NCBI GenBank assembly: GCA_021209875.1
Contig: JAGYVD010000004.1
Coordinates: 4,067,001-4,131,000 of the forward strand
Source: Rosellinia necatrix
Taxonomy: Eukaryota > Ascomycota > Sordariomycetes > Xylariales > Xylariaceae
Reading direction: 5' to 3'
DNA length: 64,000 nucleotides
Position numbers and translations under genes: made by a program. Below the pieces are notes generated by a model. It made no database searches. It was not told the origin of the DNA and worked only from the letters and a program-made list of their open reading frames with translations. Of this stretch, positions 48,765 to 60,891 are shown in pieces (position 1 is the first letter of the stretch; the number at the start of each line of letters is the position of its first letter).

Positions 48765-50913
48765 TTATAGAACACGTAGAAACGGATCTTGACTCAACCG
48801 CTGAGCATTTCCTCCATGGCTTTTTGCCCCCTGTTCCTTACCATTTTCATCCACGTCATCACCAGGGGATCCTGGACCCGGTGCTTCCGCGAAGTATGTT
48901 CCTGCGGCATACCTAGCGTGAGGGGTCCACTTAGCCGAGGTGCGCGACGTCGTCTCTTCGAGCATCCTGTCGACTTGCTCGAGCGTAAGGCCCTTGGTCT
49001 CGGGAACGAGGAACCAAGTGTAGACAAACGCGATAGCGCACAAACTGCCCCATATATAGAAGACCTTGGGGCCGAGATTGCCTTTACCCTGGTCTACCAA
49101 GTAGGGCGTAATCAGGGCAATGATGAAATTCTATAGCCCTATAACGACAGGAGTTAGCAAGAAGCCGTTGGACCCTAAGCGAGGTTTAGACCGCCGATGA
49201 TTTGAGATGCAGTATACAAGAGAACACGAGCTAGTTAGGATGATTATGTACTGCCTTCGCTTTGACTCACAATTGCTCGCTGTCGACAGTGCAACCCCTC
49301 GTGCCCTCATGGGAAGCGGAAACAGCTCCCCGATGAGGACCCAGGAGCCGGGGCCCCAGGTACTCGCGAAAAAGAATATGAAAATACAGACGAAAGTGAT
49401 CATGGCCGAGATCGCTGCGGCAGATAGCGCGATAGTTCCGACGATAGCCACGACGAACTGACAGACCGCCATGCCGAACGCTCCCCAGAGAAAAAGAGGT
49501 CGGCGTCCGAGCTTTTCAATGGCCCAGAACGAAACCGGGGTTGAGAACACATTCACTAGAGTTGTGGTAAGAGACATCAGGAATGGATCTTGGGTAGTGC
49601 CTAGATCTTTAAAGCTATTTCTTGATTAGATTGTATTTAAATTGACGATAATCATTTCTCTGCATAGTTGTCACGTCTCAGAGTGTGCAACGCGACAAGT
49701 AGTGCGGTTCGAGTGAATGTTTGAATGATGGAGACGGCTTGAGACCTACTACGAAACGTTAATCTTGCATACTCCGACCGCACGGGATGAAATCACCACC
49801 ATGACTGGAAAGTTTGGGTGATTAATACGTACCAAAGTAGTTCCAAAATAGAAGACGAAGTTGACTCCAGTCCATTGGGACATCATCTGAAGAGAGGTTC
49901 CGAGAAGCGTCCGTCGGAGGTTACTTGAACCATCTTTCAAAGAGCCGCGAACACAAATGTGCCATGTACTCCAGTAGCCACCTTCGGGCATAAGTGAGCT
50001 CTCATACTCATGATTGGCAATGATCTCAGCAAGTTCGTCCTTGATGAAATCGCTTGCAATGTCTTGACCGCGAATTCGAGATAGGGAGTCGGCTGCCCGA
50101 CCAAATTCTCCCTTGCGGACGTAAAACCTGGGTGACTCCGGAAGAAAAAACAGCCCGCCAGCGAGAATAAACGCCCATACCGCTTGGACGGCAATAGGAA
50201 TCCGGTAGGAGCCGCTGTCGTCGCGGTTTTGGGTTGCGTAATTGATGGCGGATGCGAGCAAAAGACCTTACGAGGTGAGAAAAGATCGAGAGGACAATAC
50301 GCATCTAATAGCGGATGAAGAGCCAGAAGGGAGACTTACCAATGGTAATACAGAACTGGTATCCTGACACAATCGCCCCGCGGACTTTGCGAGGCGCTAT
50401 TTCAGACATGTATAGGACGAGTATAGCACTTACACTCCCAACACCGAGGCCGGCCACAACCCGGCCGATAAGAAGAAGCGGTAGTCCAGCGGAGGCAACC
50501 TGAAAAAGAACACCGATAAGGAAAACTGCGCAGCTTCCGAGAATGGTGATCCAGCGACCGACGGAGTCGGCAAAATCGCTGGCCGCGAGTGCTCCTTGAT
50601 GACGCGATATCAGCATAAATGGTCAGTCGCCAGAGCGAAAGGCGGTTTCGAAGCGCTCACCAATAAATGTACCAAGAGATAAGACAGAGGTGATGAGCCC
50701 CTTGGAAGACCCGCTCAATCGTGTGGCATCTGGGCCCTCGATTTGCCTGATGAAATATGGCATTGCCATAACCCCGCTGATGTAGCCGCTATCGTAGCCG
50801 AAGAAGATGCCCCCGAAGGCCGAGAACGCGCACATAAGGTAGGCTTTCAAGGTAACGGGGGCTTCGGTTCGGTCCGAGTCAGCCAACATCGGGCGAACCA
50901 CGCTGTCGGACAT
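48765..50913 (-). pseudogene. Sugar transporter of the MFS, two disabling lesions
   Basis: Five exon-like blocks read as a hexose-type transporter: start MSDSVVRPMLADSD, FFGYDSGYISGVMAMPYFI, the motifs GRVVAGLGVGSVSAILVLYM and PESPRFYVRKG, QWTGVNFVFYFGTT, EKLGRRPLFLWGAFG, then FLVPETKGLTLEQVDRMLEE. Blocks 1 to 3 (50913-50661, 50594-50340, 50266-49833) join in phase. The block-3 donor has an extra G (TTTG before GTACGT). Splicing to 49614 therefore gives TTG CTT TAA instead of the expected Phe-Phe-Lys-Asp-Leu-Gly. At the last junction the conserved Asn-Trp is restored (T joined to GG), but two codons later a TAG stands at 49133-49131 where the family has Trp or Tyr. Either lesion truncates the protein before its last helices. 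Other blocks look intact, so decay would be recent. A sequencing error at both sites is the alternative. Confidence 0.7.
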
Positions 50914-52283
50914 GGCTAGTCGCTCGGGTTTCGCCGTCTGAGTATACAATTATCAAGCGCACGCAAGCATGGTACGGCAACGTTATCTAAGTGACGATGT
51001 AAAGAAATTTATACAGATGCCGAGAAGGGAGAAAATTATTAGACGAGGATATAGGTAGTAGGGCAATAGGTAACCAGGAGGCGGATGGCGCATAGAGTAG
51101 TATATAGGGTTGGTATACATGAAAATGTTGAGCGAGGGGCGGAGATGTAGATGTTAGTATAATCCAACTAAAATAAAAAGTTTGAGGTTCGCGACAAATT
51201 AGTCACAAAAATAAATAGAGAAGATGTAGACATCACTTAGTTATATCCTCACCCTGAATGAAGGAAGGATCGATTACCCTAAGGGAGGTACGTGGTTCTG
51301 CATGACGTACTGTAAACGTAACAATAGTCTGATAGTGTTGCGGTAGTCGCATTGAAAGGATCGTGAAGGTCTAGAAATTAGCCAGAGCGACGGCGATCTT
51401 CGATCACGTTTCTTGGACATAATCTTGCATGGCACTTCATTGTGGAGATTCTCTCTCCCTCTGATGGCAGACAAACCGCTAGTTAGAGCACGATTATTTA
51501 TACGACTGGCATAGTATATGAACTGTACCGACCTTGATGACTATCAGTAGTATTTTAGGGCATGGCAATCTGCGTGGGGGGTTAAGAGTTCCTCCGCGTC
51601 TCGCGCGATGAAGAAATAAAATTAAAAACTGTAAATCATCTGTTTTTAGTGTCTCCAGTAAAAGCACACTTCAAGAGGGTAGTTGGAGGTGCACAATCAG
51701 CTGATCTACGGTCTGGAGTCACTACAAACGCACTTGGAGGTTCAATATGGGGGATCAATAACGCATGGGAATCACGAAAACAGAGGCTAGGTACGACCAT
51801 TGTGAAAATTTTAATTTGCGACCATCGTGCTGCGGCACTTCAATTATGTATACATAGGGTCAGGTATTTTCAACTCTAAACATACAAATAAAGGAGCCTC
51901 ATCCGCCGGTCAGGCAGAAAGGCTCGCATGGCACAGACAGACACCACTCGTGTCCTTGATTTGAATCGAAAAAAAACAAAAAAAAACGCCAACATGCTAA
52001 TATAGAACAACAGGGAATCCCACATTTGCTTTGCCCACACCGGTAACACCGAGCAAAATACACGACATGTTCGAAGGCTCGCTCGCTCCCATCATATGAA
52101 AGAAAAAGAGAGAAAAAAGTCTCAACTCGAAAATCAGGAGATCATTGGATCGAACGACGTTTCTCGTTTCTTGGAGGGAAAAGGGGGAGGGCTACCTAGG
52201 TATATATATATATATACACCCAACAACACCCTCCGATAATGAATAGAGCAAGGCAAGCTGGACTGGGCTGGACTGGGCTGGGC
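50914..52283. other. Intergenic, transporter promoter and CYK3 3' side
   Basis: About 1.4 kb, partly A+T-rich, with no gene seen. A (TA)n tract lies near 52201-52214 just beyond the CYK3 stop. Confidence 0.5.
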
Positions 52284-55200
52284 TCAACCCACGCACACCC
52301 ACTCGGCGAAGACGCACCAGCGGGCGGTGCGGTCCGCGAGCACGAGGCCGCGCCAGACGCCGCGCTCGGAGCACTTGATGATGGTCTCCCAGGTGCCGCC
52401 GTCGCTGACCTCGTCTTCTGCGCTGAAGGCGCGTCCACCGCCGCCGCCGCCACCGCCTCCGGCCCCGATGCCGACCCCCCTGCGCTCCTCCTTCCGCATG
52501 AGCCGGAGGATCTTCCCCCCCGGGGTCTGGATGGCCAGCTTGGCCGGCTTCTTGCCCGCGATGCTCCCGGTCGCGGAGCTCGGGGCCGACGTCGCGGCGC
52601 TGCTCGTCACGCTCATGGCGCTAGCGGGGCGCGCGAACGGCAGCGGGCTCGTGGCCCCGTGGTTGTTGCTATTGCTATTGCTGCTGTTGTTGTTGTTGCT
52701 GCTGTTGCCGTTGGGCAGCGCGGCGCTGTTGCCGAGGTTGGGGTGTTGCCGGATGGCGAAGACGAAGGTGTTGTTCAGGGCCAGGCGCTGGCACTGCGGC
52801 TGGACGACGTAGATGTCGTGGCGCTGGGCGTGGGGCGTCGGGTGGCGCGTGACGAACTCGTAGGGCGGGTTCTCGCCCGTGTGGACGATCGGGAGCGCGA
52901 AGGCGAGCGGGTGCGGGATGTCCTTGATGCTGTGCATGAGGCCTCGCTTGCCGGCGTACACCTTCAGGATGCCCGTGCCCTCGTCCCCCGGCAGGAGCGC
53001 CTTCACCGTGTAGCGCTTCACGCCGTTGTACCACTCCGCCTGCGCCAGGGCGCGCTTCCTGACCACGTCGCCGCTCTCGAAGAAGTCGCCGTCCGAGTCG
53101 CGCGAGTAGGCCCGGACCTCGACCTCGGCGGCGACCTCGACGTCCCCGGGCACGTTGAACTTGATGTGCAGCATCTCGAGGTCCTCGATGCGGAGCAGCG
53201 AGGTGTTGAAGTCGACCATGGCGATCTCGTTCTTGAAATAGGGCGAGCAGGCCACGGGCAGGTTCAGCAGGGTCTCGTAGGCCACGGGGGGGCAGATGTG
53301 CTGCTGCGCGTGGTGTTCGGGGATGTGCGTCCAGCACAGCTCCGTGGGACGGATCAGAAACCACCAGAATTCCGCCGTCCCGCTGCCGGCATTCGAGTAG
53401 AGGCCACGGCGGGGGTTGGAGGGGCTCGCGAGGCAGCAGTCCATCATGCGCCATTCGTCGTCGACGAGCACCGCATTCCACCAATGGTTCGGCCGGGGCA
53501 TCATGTTCGCCTCCGCCACCTCGCCGGGAGTCTTGAGGTAGCCTCGGACGATCTCGGAGTGGATGCCAATAGCAGCACACATCTCGTGCACCAGCACGGC
53601 GTACTCCTCGGCACATCCATGCTTGGTCTGGATCACCCGCCGGGTATCGACCTCGCCTTCGAAGTCTTCTTCCCAATGGACCTGTTCGGCGACCCAGACG
53701 AAGATGGCGCGAAGACGCTGTACATCGCTTCTGTATGGGCGGCAGACATAGTTTGTCGCTAGAGCCACGGCGGTCGTCATGGGCGGCAAGTTGCTAACAA
53801 AGCGCGAGTTCTTATCGACCTGGCTGAGGTTCAAACCTTGGTAGTTGGTCGGTTCCCGGACTGGATGGCCATCCGCGCCCTCGTCTCCTTCGATGCTTTC
53901 ATAGAGTTCATCGACAGGATCGATGGCGGGATAGTCCATCATTTGGCAACGGTCACGCCGCTCGTTGCGCTCATTTCGGCTCAGAGTGTTCGATCTGTTC
54001 ACGTCACGACGGATTTGGACCCAATCCACGCCACTGTCGAGCCCCATCTCACGAGCGGCATCTCGCACCGCATTTGGCGTGCTGAGACCGCCCGCAATGG
54101 CGGTTACGCCGTCCGGCCCTGAGCGTTTCGTGGGGGACGATTGCAGCGACGCGGTGCCGGTTGCTATGCTGCTTCGGCCAGAAGCGACCCCGGTCTTCGT
54201 CGCCTCCAATATTCTCTTGATGAAATTGGCCCTCTTTGGTTTCACCACCCCGGGCTGCACAAGGCCACCGATAGCACCAATGCCATCGTCATTGAATCCG
54301 ACTTGGGATTGGGGCCGCAGAGCGGAGGTAGAGTGGCTCGGGTGATAGGAAACACCAGTGAACGGCGTCATAGGCCGGTTCGGGTCCCAATCGTCGTCAC
54401 GGCTTCTGAAATCCAAGGCGCTCAGCGCTCGGTTCCTCCTGGCCAAACTGCCGGCGCTGGTAGAGCTTATTCCGCCAGCGGAGGTGCCGCTCATCAGGCT
54501 GCGGTGAGTGCTCTGCGTAGTAGCGCTATTTGTCGTCGTGCTGCTTTGATTACCGGATGAAGCGTTTGTCGAGTTGGTTTTAGTAGTCGCCGTCCTGCCG
54601 ATGAGACCGACATCATAGGACGATTTCTTCTTTTGCAAGCTGCGCTCTCGGCGTATATCGTCTCCAACTGAGGATTTAGGCCGGTTTGAGTTGCTTTTGA
54701 GCGGCGGCAGCGGCGGCGGTGGCGCCGGATCTAGATCATGGTTGAGAGATCCCGAGCTTAATTTATGTTCATGCATCCTCCGAAGACGGGTTTCCATCCG
54801 ATCTACGTAGTTATCTAGCTGAGGAAGCGGATTCTCATCTTTGTGACCTCCGTGAATCGTGTTGTCAAGTGACGACTCCCCACCATATGACTCATAACCG
54901 GAATCCTGATGACCGAGTCCGAGTGATGTTTGTGAGCTTAGTTGCTTTCTGCGGGACCGATGATGAACCATGTCAAAAGATTCCGGTGACCACGGGTCAA
55001 AGGGCGTCTCCGGAGACCTGCTTTCCCGCGGCATACCTAACGCATCGAGCTGTTCAATCACACCATCCATCGCCTCGCGGAGGGGCGAAGGTGTGAGTCC
55101 CATTCCTGCGGGGGATGGTGGCACGGGGGAAACAGCACGGGGTGTATGGTATCCTTCCTGATGGGGCCGGCCGTCATAAGAAGCATTCGATGGCCGTCTG

Positions 55201-56277
55201 ACAATAAGACTCCGGTGAGGAGGCGGTGCAGGGGGAGGAGGCGAGTCATGTTCGGCCCCTGGCCTGTACGGCTTGAAGCTAAACGAAGGAGCGGGAGATG
55301 GCCCTCTCGACTCGTCTAGAGGAGGTGCGGGTGACGGAGTTCTGTTCCTATAGTGTTGTATAGGCGGTGGTGCGGGCGAGGGTTCTCTAGGATAGTGGTT
55401 GGGCACTTGTGGTGGAGCGGGCGAGTGAGCTCTCTGACTATAGCTAGTCATATGAGGAGCTGGTGACGGAGTCCGCTGGCCGTAACTGGACATCTGGGGT
55501 GGAAAAGGTGAGGGCGTCCTTTGGCCATAGCTGGATATAGGCGGAGGTGCGGGTGAAACCGCTCGAGGGTGATATGAGGTGAAGGGTGGTGCGGGTGATG
55601 GAGCTCGGTGGTTATACTCGGACCGGTACGGACGGACCGGGGAAGACTGAATATGATCGGAAGTGATAGGAGGCGCGGGTGATGGGCCTCGTTGGTATAG
55701 GTGACGAGGGGGCGCCGGCGACGGAACTCTCGGGGCATACTCTCGGTTCACTAGTGGTGGACGGCTAATGCTGCCTCTTGCCCGAACGCTGTTCCGCCGC
55801 ACTGTAGAATTTTTCCTGAGCGGCGCATTTGTAGGCTGCCGTATGATTTCTGGTTGCTTTGCCGTCGTATAGTGAGGTGCCTTCGCATAGGCCTCGAACG
55901 GTTTGCGAAAAGGTTTCGATTTTGTCTTTTGTAGACTACTTGTCGGGCTCGGCGTGTTGCTCGAGGTCAACGGACTTATCGATCTACTGATGGGACGGAA
56001 ATCATCGGGCAGCACCTCGACGAAATTGGACGGGAAGACGCCGACGGTCTTGTTGCGCCGTAACCTCCCAGTCCACCACGAGCCGTCGCCTGCATTCAGA
56101 CACTCGATCAAGTCCCCTTCAATGAATCCCAGATCTCGCGAGGACTACCGCACCAGCTCGTCAGCATACCGACCATCATCGACCTGTAGATCAAACACTA
56201 ACCTCTCCCCCCCAAGAATAGACGGCTCTGCACCAGCACGGAAACCGCGTGGGCAATGGCGGTGGTGCCGCGACCAT
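52284..56277 (-). CDS. CYK3: Cytokinesis protein 3 (SH3 plus transglutaminase-like)
   Basis: Two exons, 56277-56203 and 56144-52284, are split by a 58-nt intron (CTGAC branch) and give 1311 residues. Exon 1 starts MVAAPPPLPTRFPCWCRAVY; the junction SWGGESSRDLGFIEGD completes an N-terminal SH3 domain ending WWTGRLRRNKTVGVFPSNF. Residues 160-315 hold about a dozen PSPAPP-type repeats. A disordered Ser-rich region follows. The transglutaminase-like domain has Cys869 (KHGCAEEYA), His912 (NHWWNAV) and Asp927 (WRMMDCC), with further conserved C-terminal blocks. The tail contains Asn/Ser and Gly runs. Cyk3 acts at the division site, where it works with Hof1 and Inn1 to promote chitin-synthase-driven septum formation. 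Large antisense open frames over the GC-rich 3' half are shadows. It is head-to-head with a Ste20-type kinase. Confidence 0.92.
55290..55745 (-). repeat. Degenerate coding minisatellite for PSPAPP repeats in CYK3
   Basis: Units of about 16-22 codons recur, each containing the core (R)xPSPAPP followed by a Ser-Tyr-x-Gln-Arg-like spacer. The spacer and third-codon positions differ, so the array is old and diverged. Such Pro-rich arrays are typical SH3-binding ligands. Confidence 0.75.
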
Positions 56278-58710
56278 TGCGCGCTCTGGTTGTCCGTCGG
56301 CAACGATGCTGGGCGCGCGATCAGTGTCGTCACTTTCCGTCTCACTCTGAACCGCAACTCGGGGTTGATTGTGGGCTGTGGACTGTCTGTGGGAAGTGTT
56401 AGTGCTCTCGGTATGCGTATGGCTGGGTGTGCGTGCGTATGCGGTCCAGCTTCGTGGTCCGGTTGGGCAAGGTAGGTTGCAGCTTGTTGTCTTCGCAACG
56501 GGGCGAGACAGCTCGTCGACGGCGGGAGGCGGTGAGGGGTGCGAGTGATGAGGGAAACGGATAGCTAGCAGCAACCTTGTGGAGCGATAATTATCGGGAT
56601 ATTACCTCTCTACTAGGTATAACAACACAAACCGGACATGGGAGCTATGAACTTACCAGCAGAATTAAGCGTGGGGAGGCATGGGAGCAGTGCAGGCTAG
56701 GTGCTGGCTAGGTGCTGGCCTCGGGGCTAGGCAGGGACCGTCTGGTTCTGTGAATGGTCTGAGCGTGTGGCAGTTCGCGACTCTATGGGGAACCATGTCA
56801 CGTCTTCCTATCCAAACAGAGGGGTCCTATTGACCGTTGCCCAGTAACCGGAGTAACAGTGGGGAGCTGAGGTGGATCCTCCTCGCCGTACGCCGGCCAA
56901 TGGCTGTTCGCTAACGAGCGCGGGACCCCACAGTCTGTGACTTGAGCTTCCGTAATAGATGAGACGCTTCCGATCGTATTACTCTCCTTTGCGGTATTTG
57001 TATACATAGAGGGAGTTTCACGTCGCCGGGTGCCTACCTACACGGACAATTCTAGGATTCGAACAGGCAGCCTGGGTGTCTCTTTAAATCAACTTCTCTT
57101 ATTGTACGTGATGGACGTGATGCTTTTGCCGGTCATTGCGTTAGGCGCCGGCCGGTAATTGCATTGATGTCACCCAGTCGACGAGAAGACAATGGTTCGC
57201 CGAATGTGATGCAGGTTGATGCATTGCTTGCCTCGCGTAGCTTTTACCATGCTGAAATCAGAATGTGAATTACCTATCCAAGCCATGCCGCTTTTGCCCC
57301 AAACTTGACCCCAAGTAAGGACCCGCTTTGGAGAATAAGGACTTACATACTTGTAGAAGGTCAAGACCAGTTCTGCCGTCGTGTTGTCACAATAAGGCAA
57401 CGCGCAGCCCTGCCAAGACATTCGCTTCGGGAGCATCTCCTTAGTGTGGTTTTTTTCCTTTTTTTTTTTTTTTTTTGCTCTTTGTCTCTCTCTCTCTCTC
57501 TGTTTTCTTTTCCCGCGTTTCTTTGAAACATGGCCGTCCATTATACTAGTATATGAGCGTCAGAGCGTCAGGGACTGTTGTCTATCGATACAATTGTTTC
57601 ATACTAATGTCTGCTGGCGTGTGCGTGGACTCGCGTACAAGCAAGCGAAATCATTATATCATATATCTACATTAAAATACTGCCAGGACAGATAACAGCA
57701 GGCAATCTATTTACAGTCTTCAACCCCTTCCCGCTTTTTTGGGCACGAGTATAGTTTTGACCATGAGCATCGGTTCCCTCTACAGACCAAAGGTGACTAA
57801 CCAACATATGTATGTAATTGCTGGTAGTTAGTTCCTTGTTGCCATTAGTAAATAACAAAGGGACTCAACCTTAGGTACGCAAGAGCAGCCAGGTAGCTTT
57901 AGGTACCTAGGTACATATCCTAGTTGAGATACATATTTTGATGATGAGAAAGGTTGGCTTTAGTACACTAGTTACGGAGCATCTCAGGAAGGAAACTCAT
58001 CCTCCTCTCTCTATCTCGTATTCACATAACACCGTGCATCACTAGTAGTATGCAGATAGTGTAAGCGGCTGTCGAAATCAAGCTGATACCCTAGGAGAAA
58101 AAAAAAAAAAAGGGCTGGTGGCGTATAATAAGTAATTACGATCAGATAATACGATTGGTCTAGGGGGATGAACTGTTTCCAAATCGGGAAAATACGCTAC
58201 ACCTCGACAGGCATATTGTTGTTGGTCCGAGCTTTGCGGCCGTTCCGTTGCGGTCCCGTTGCCCTGGCCCTTTCCCAGTGTCATTGGGCATTGGGTTCAT
58301 TGGGTGGATATTGCTAATTGCTGCCAGGCCGACAGATTCTCCTGTAGCTCTCCTGTAGTCCGCCCTAACTAACGGCGGTCGGCTGCCAGTTCCTTCCCGT
58401 TACGCGCCACCAGCAGTCGACTGTGCGTATACTTCGGACCCCGGCTATTTCGATCTATCGTCACATATGCACATTGTCCCCTCAAGCCTCCGGTTGCATC
58501 TGATCAACGAGCAGTCAGTGCTTGTGCTTGCGCTGCCGTGCGCTGCAAGGCGTCTCCTGGAAAGAGCTCCAGCTGTCACCAAAGCCTAGTCGAAATCGCT
58601 TTTGTTCCATACATTAGTTGTATATTGCACCTGGCAATTCAACATTCAATTGAGCGCACCCTGCTGCATCCTGCTGCACCCTCGCACTACGCCGCGGCTT
58701 CGCAGCAACA
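56278..58710. promoter_or_regulatory. Divergent intergenic region between CYK3 and Ste20-type kinase
   Basis: About 2.4 kb between two divergent ATGs. A T-run/(TC)n tract lies at 57451-57501, a TAGGTACCTAGGTA palindrome at 57900-57914, and an A run near 58098. No gene is seen. GATTCGAACA near 57057 resembles a reversed tRNA B-box but lacks the paired stems. The last 100 bases are the kinase leader. Confidence 0.45.
57451..57501. repeat. Poly(T) and CT microsatellite
   Basis: Runs of T interrupted by single C residues pass into (TC)n with about seven CT units. Confidence 0.8.
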
Positions 58711-60891
58711 ATGGCGGACGAGGCGATTGCCGGCCACTATCAGGTCCTCGAGGAACTGGGTCGTAAGTGAACCCCGACCGCGATTCGCGATGCTCGCCAA
58801 AGCAAAGCGCAGGTAAACGCGCGGCCAGTATTGAACACGGCAATGGCTTACTTACCATGGTGCGATGACGATAGGCGGGAGCTTCGGTGTGGTTTACAAG
58901 GGTATCGAGAAGGCGACGGGCGAGGTGGTCGCTATTAAACATGTTAGTAGTCCCTTGCATCACCCGAGCCCCATGGTTTGTCACGCCCCAGCGCCCACTT
59001 GGCTCTAACTCGGTTTCACTTAGATCGATCTCGAATCGACCGATGACGATATACAAGATATCCAAGCCGAGATCTCGGTTTTGAGCACATGCGCCAGCTC
59101 TTACGTCACCCAATACAAGGCGAGCTTCTTACGCGGAAGCAAGCTATGGATTGTCATGGAGTATTTGGGCGGTGGCTCATGTCTCGACTTGGTATGGTCT
59201 CTCCTAGTGCTTGTCTGTGCTTCTCATTCTAACATCGGTGATGCGCATAGCTAAAACCAGAACCCTGTGCGTTCAGCGAGCCGCATATTGCCATCATCTG
59301 CCGTGAACTCTTGCGTGGTCTCGACTACCTCCATGCCGAAGGGAAAATTCACAGAGACATTAAGGCCGCGAATGTCCTGCTATCTGAGACCGGAAAGGTT
59401 AAGTTGGCCGACTTTGGTGTGGCTGCTCAGCTCACCAACATCAAGTCCCAGCGGAATACCTTCGTCGGCACTCCTTTCTGGATGGCACCGGAAGTCATCC
59501 AACAATCTGGCTATGATTTCAAGGCAGATATATGGTCGTTGGGCATCACGGCCCTGGAAATGGCAAATGGAGAGCCTCCTCATGCGAATCTACATCCCAT
59601 GAAGGCCCTGTTCCATATTCCCAAGAACCCCCCACCAAGGCTTGAAGGGAACTTCTCAAGGGACTTCAAAGACTTCATCACGCAATGCCTCATGAAAGAT
59701 CCAGATCAAAGGCCGTCAGCCAAGGAACTACTGAGGCATCGGTTCGTGAAGACGTCCGGAAAAAGCGAGGCCCTACAGGAATTAATTGAGAGAAGAAGGA
59801 CCTACGACGCGACTAAGACTAACAAGAGTCGACCCTTCTATCAGGAAACACTACAAGACTTCTCGCCTAGAGAGATCCGGGAAGAATGGGTGTTTGACAC
59901 AGTGAGATCAATGGTGCCAGCGGCGCCTCGTAAAGCAACCGTTAAGTCGCGGAAACCGTCATCCATTTTCTCTACTGAAGAAGCGTTACGACGAATGGAT
60001 CTCAAGGATGCGCCGCTGCAGCCGTCCTCCTCCCCAGCACCACCAACCATGCGAAGGTCTACAGTAGTGAGACAACCATCCGGGGCTCACACATCGAACT
60101 CTGCATCTGTGCGTGGCCCGCCCGCATCCGTGTTGCGGCGCCCACTCCAACCCGACATGTCGTTTGGCAACTCAGGCTCTTCTCAGCGGCTGTTTCGACG
60201 AGTACCATCTGATGGGTCCAATTCTGGCCGCCCTTCTTCCCCTAGCCCGTTTGACGATGTTGTTGATGAAAATAAGCACCCCAACGCCGTCGAGGTGACA
60301 AGTAAAGAGGCAATATTGGGCCGGCGTTTGTATTCAAAAGCCTTGGATCCCACGCTTGCAGAGCTCCATGCACAGACATCCAACATGGCCAAGAGAGAGG
60401 CTCTCGCAAAGCTTTCTGAAGCTTTTGCTGCCCTCGATGCTGTCGACCCTGAGGGAGCGTACCATCTCTTCCGCAATCTCAACTCCGCTATCACCCAGGA
60501 CAATAGACTGTCCAATGCATTCTTGAATGCCACGGGCCCTGTAAGGGAACATGTTGACCCGGAAAAGGCGCAAGGAACGGTGATCATTAAGAGTGTACCT
60601 TCCAACCCTTCTCCGAGTAACCCACTCCCAAGTCCGACAAAGCTCATCATGGCTGCCAATAACCCACATCTGAAGAGCCATCGGAGACGCCAAAGCATCG
60701 CCATTGGGAGCCCGGGGAGTGGAAGCCCTGAAAAAGCTGTTAAACCGGTACGTGATGCAGACAAAGTGGCGTTGCAAGCCAAGTACCCCGGCCGTGAAGC
60801 CGACCCCGGCATGGAACATTGCAAACAGCTCTCCGACGTTCTCTACAGTGGTTGGGTCGACGGCTTACGCCTACGCTGGCCTGGTGTATAA
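58711..60891 (+). CDS. Ste20-like kinase of the GCK-III (YSK/Sid1/Nak1) group
   Basis: Four exons (58711-58762, 58875-58942, 59024-59191, 59251-60891) give 642 residues in phase. The catalytic domain fills about residues 10-265: glycine loop [12 protein letters not shown] completed across intron 1, ATP-binding Lys in [25 protein letters not shown], catalytic [14 protein letters not shown] in [11 protein letters not shown], and [15 protein letters not shown] with the activation-loop Thr typical of germinal-centre kinases. After the domain a Ser/Pro-rich linker leads to a conserved C-terminal part ([20 protein letters not shown]). Related kinases are Sid1 (septation initiation) and Nak1/Kic1 (polarity, upstream of NDR kinases). 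Which of these is the true ortholog is not decided. It should be cytoplasmic and active, since no key residue is missing. Confidence 0.92.

Noticed and set aside
52675..53676. 333-codon minus-strand frame
   Set aside because: It overlaps CYK3 in another frame and is Arg/Gly/Pro-rich shadow translation without any motif.
52239..53762. 507-codon plus-strand open frame
   Set aside because: It is antisense to the conserved transglutaminase-like half of CYK3. Its Arg/Ala/Val/Asp-rich composition is what a GC-rich third-position shadow gives.
57050..57070. Possible reversed tRNA T-loop (GATTCGAACA)
   Set aside because: On the minus strand the five bases on each side do not pair, and no cloverleaf can be drawn.
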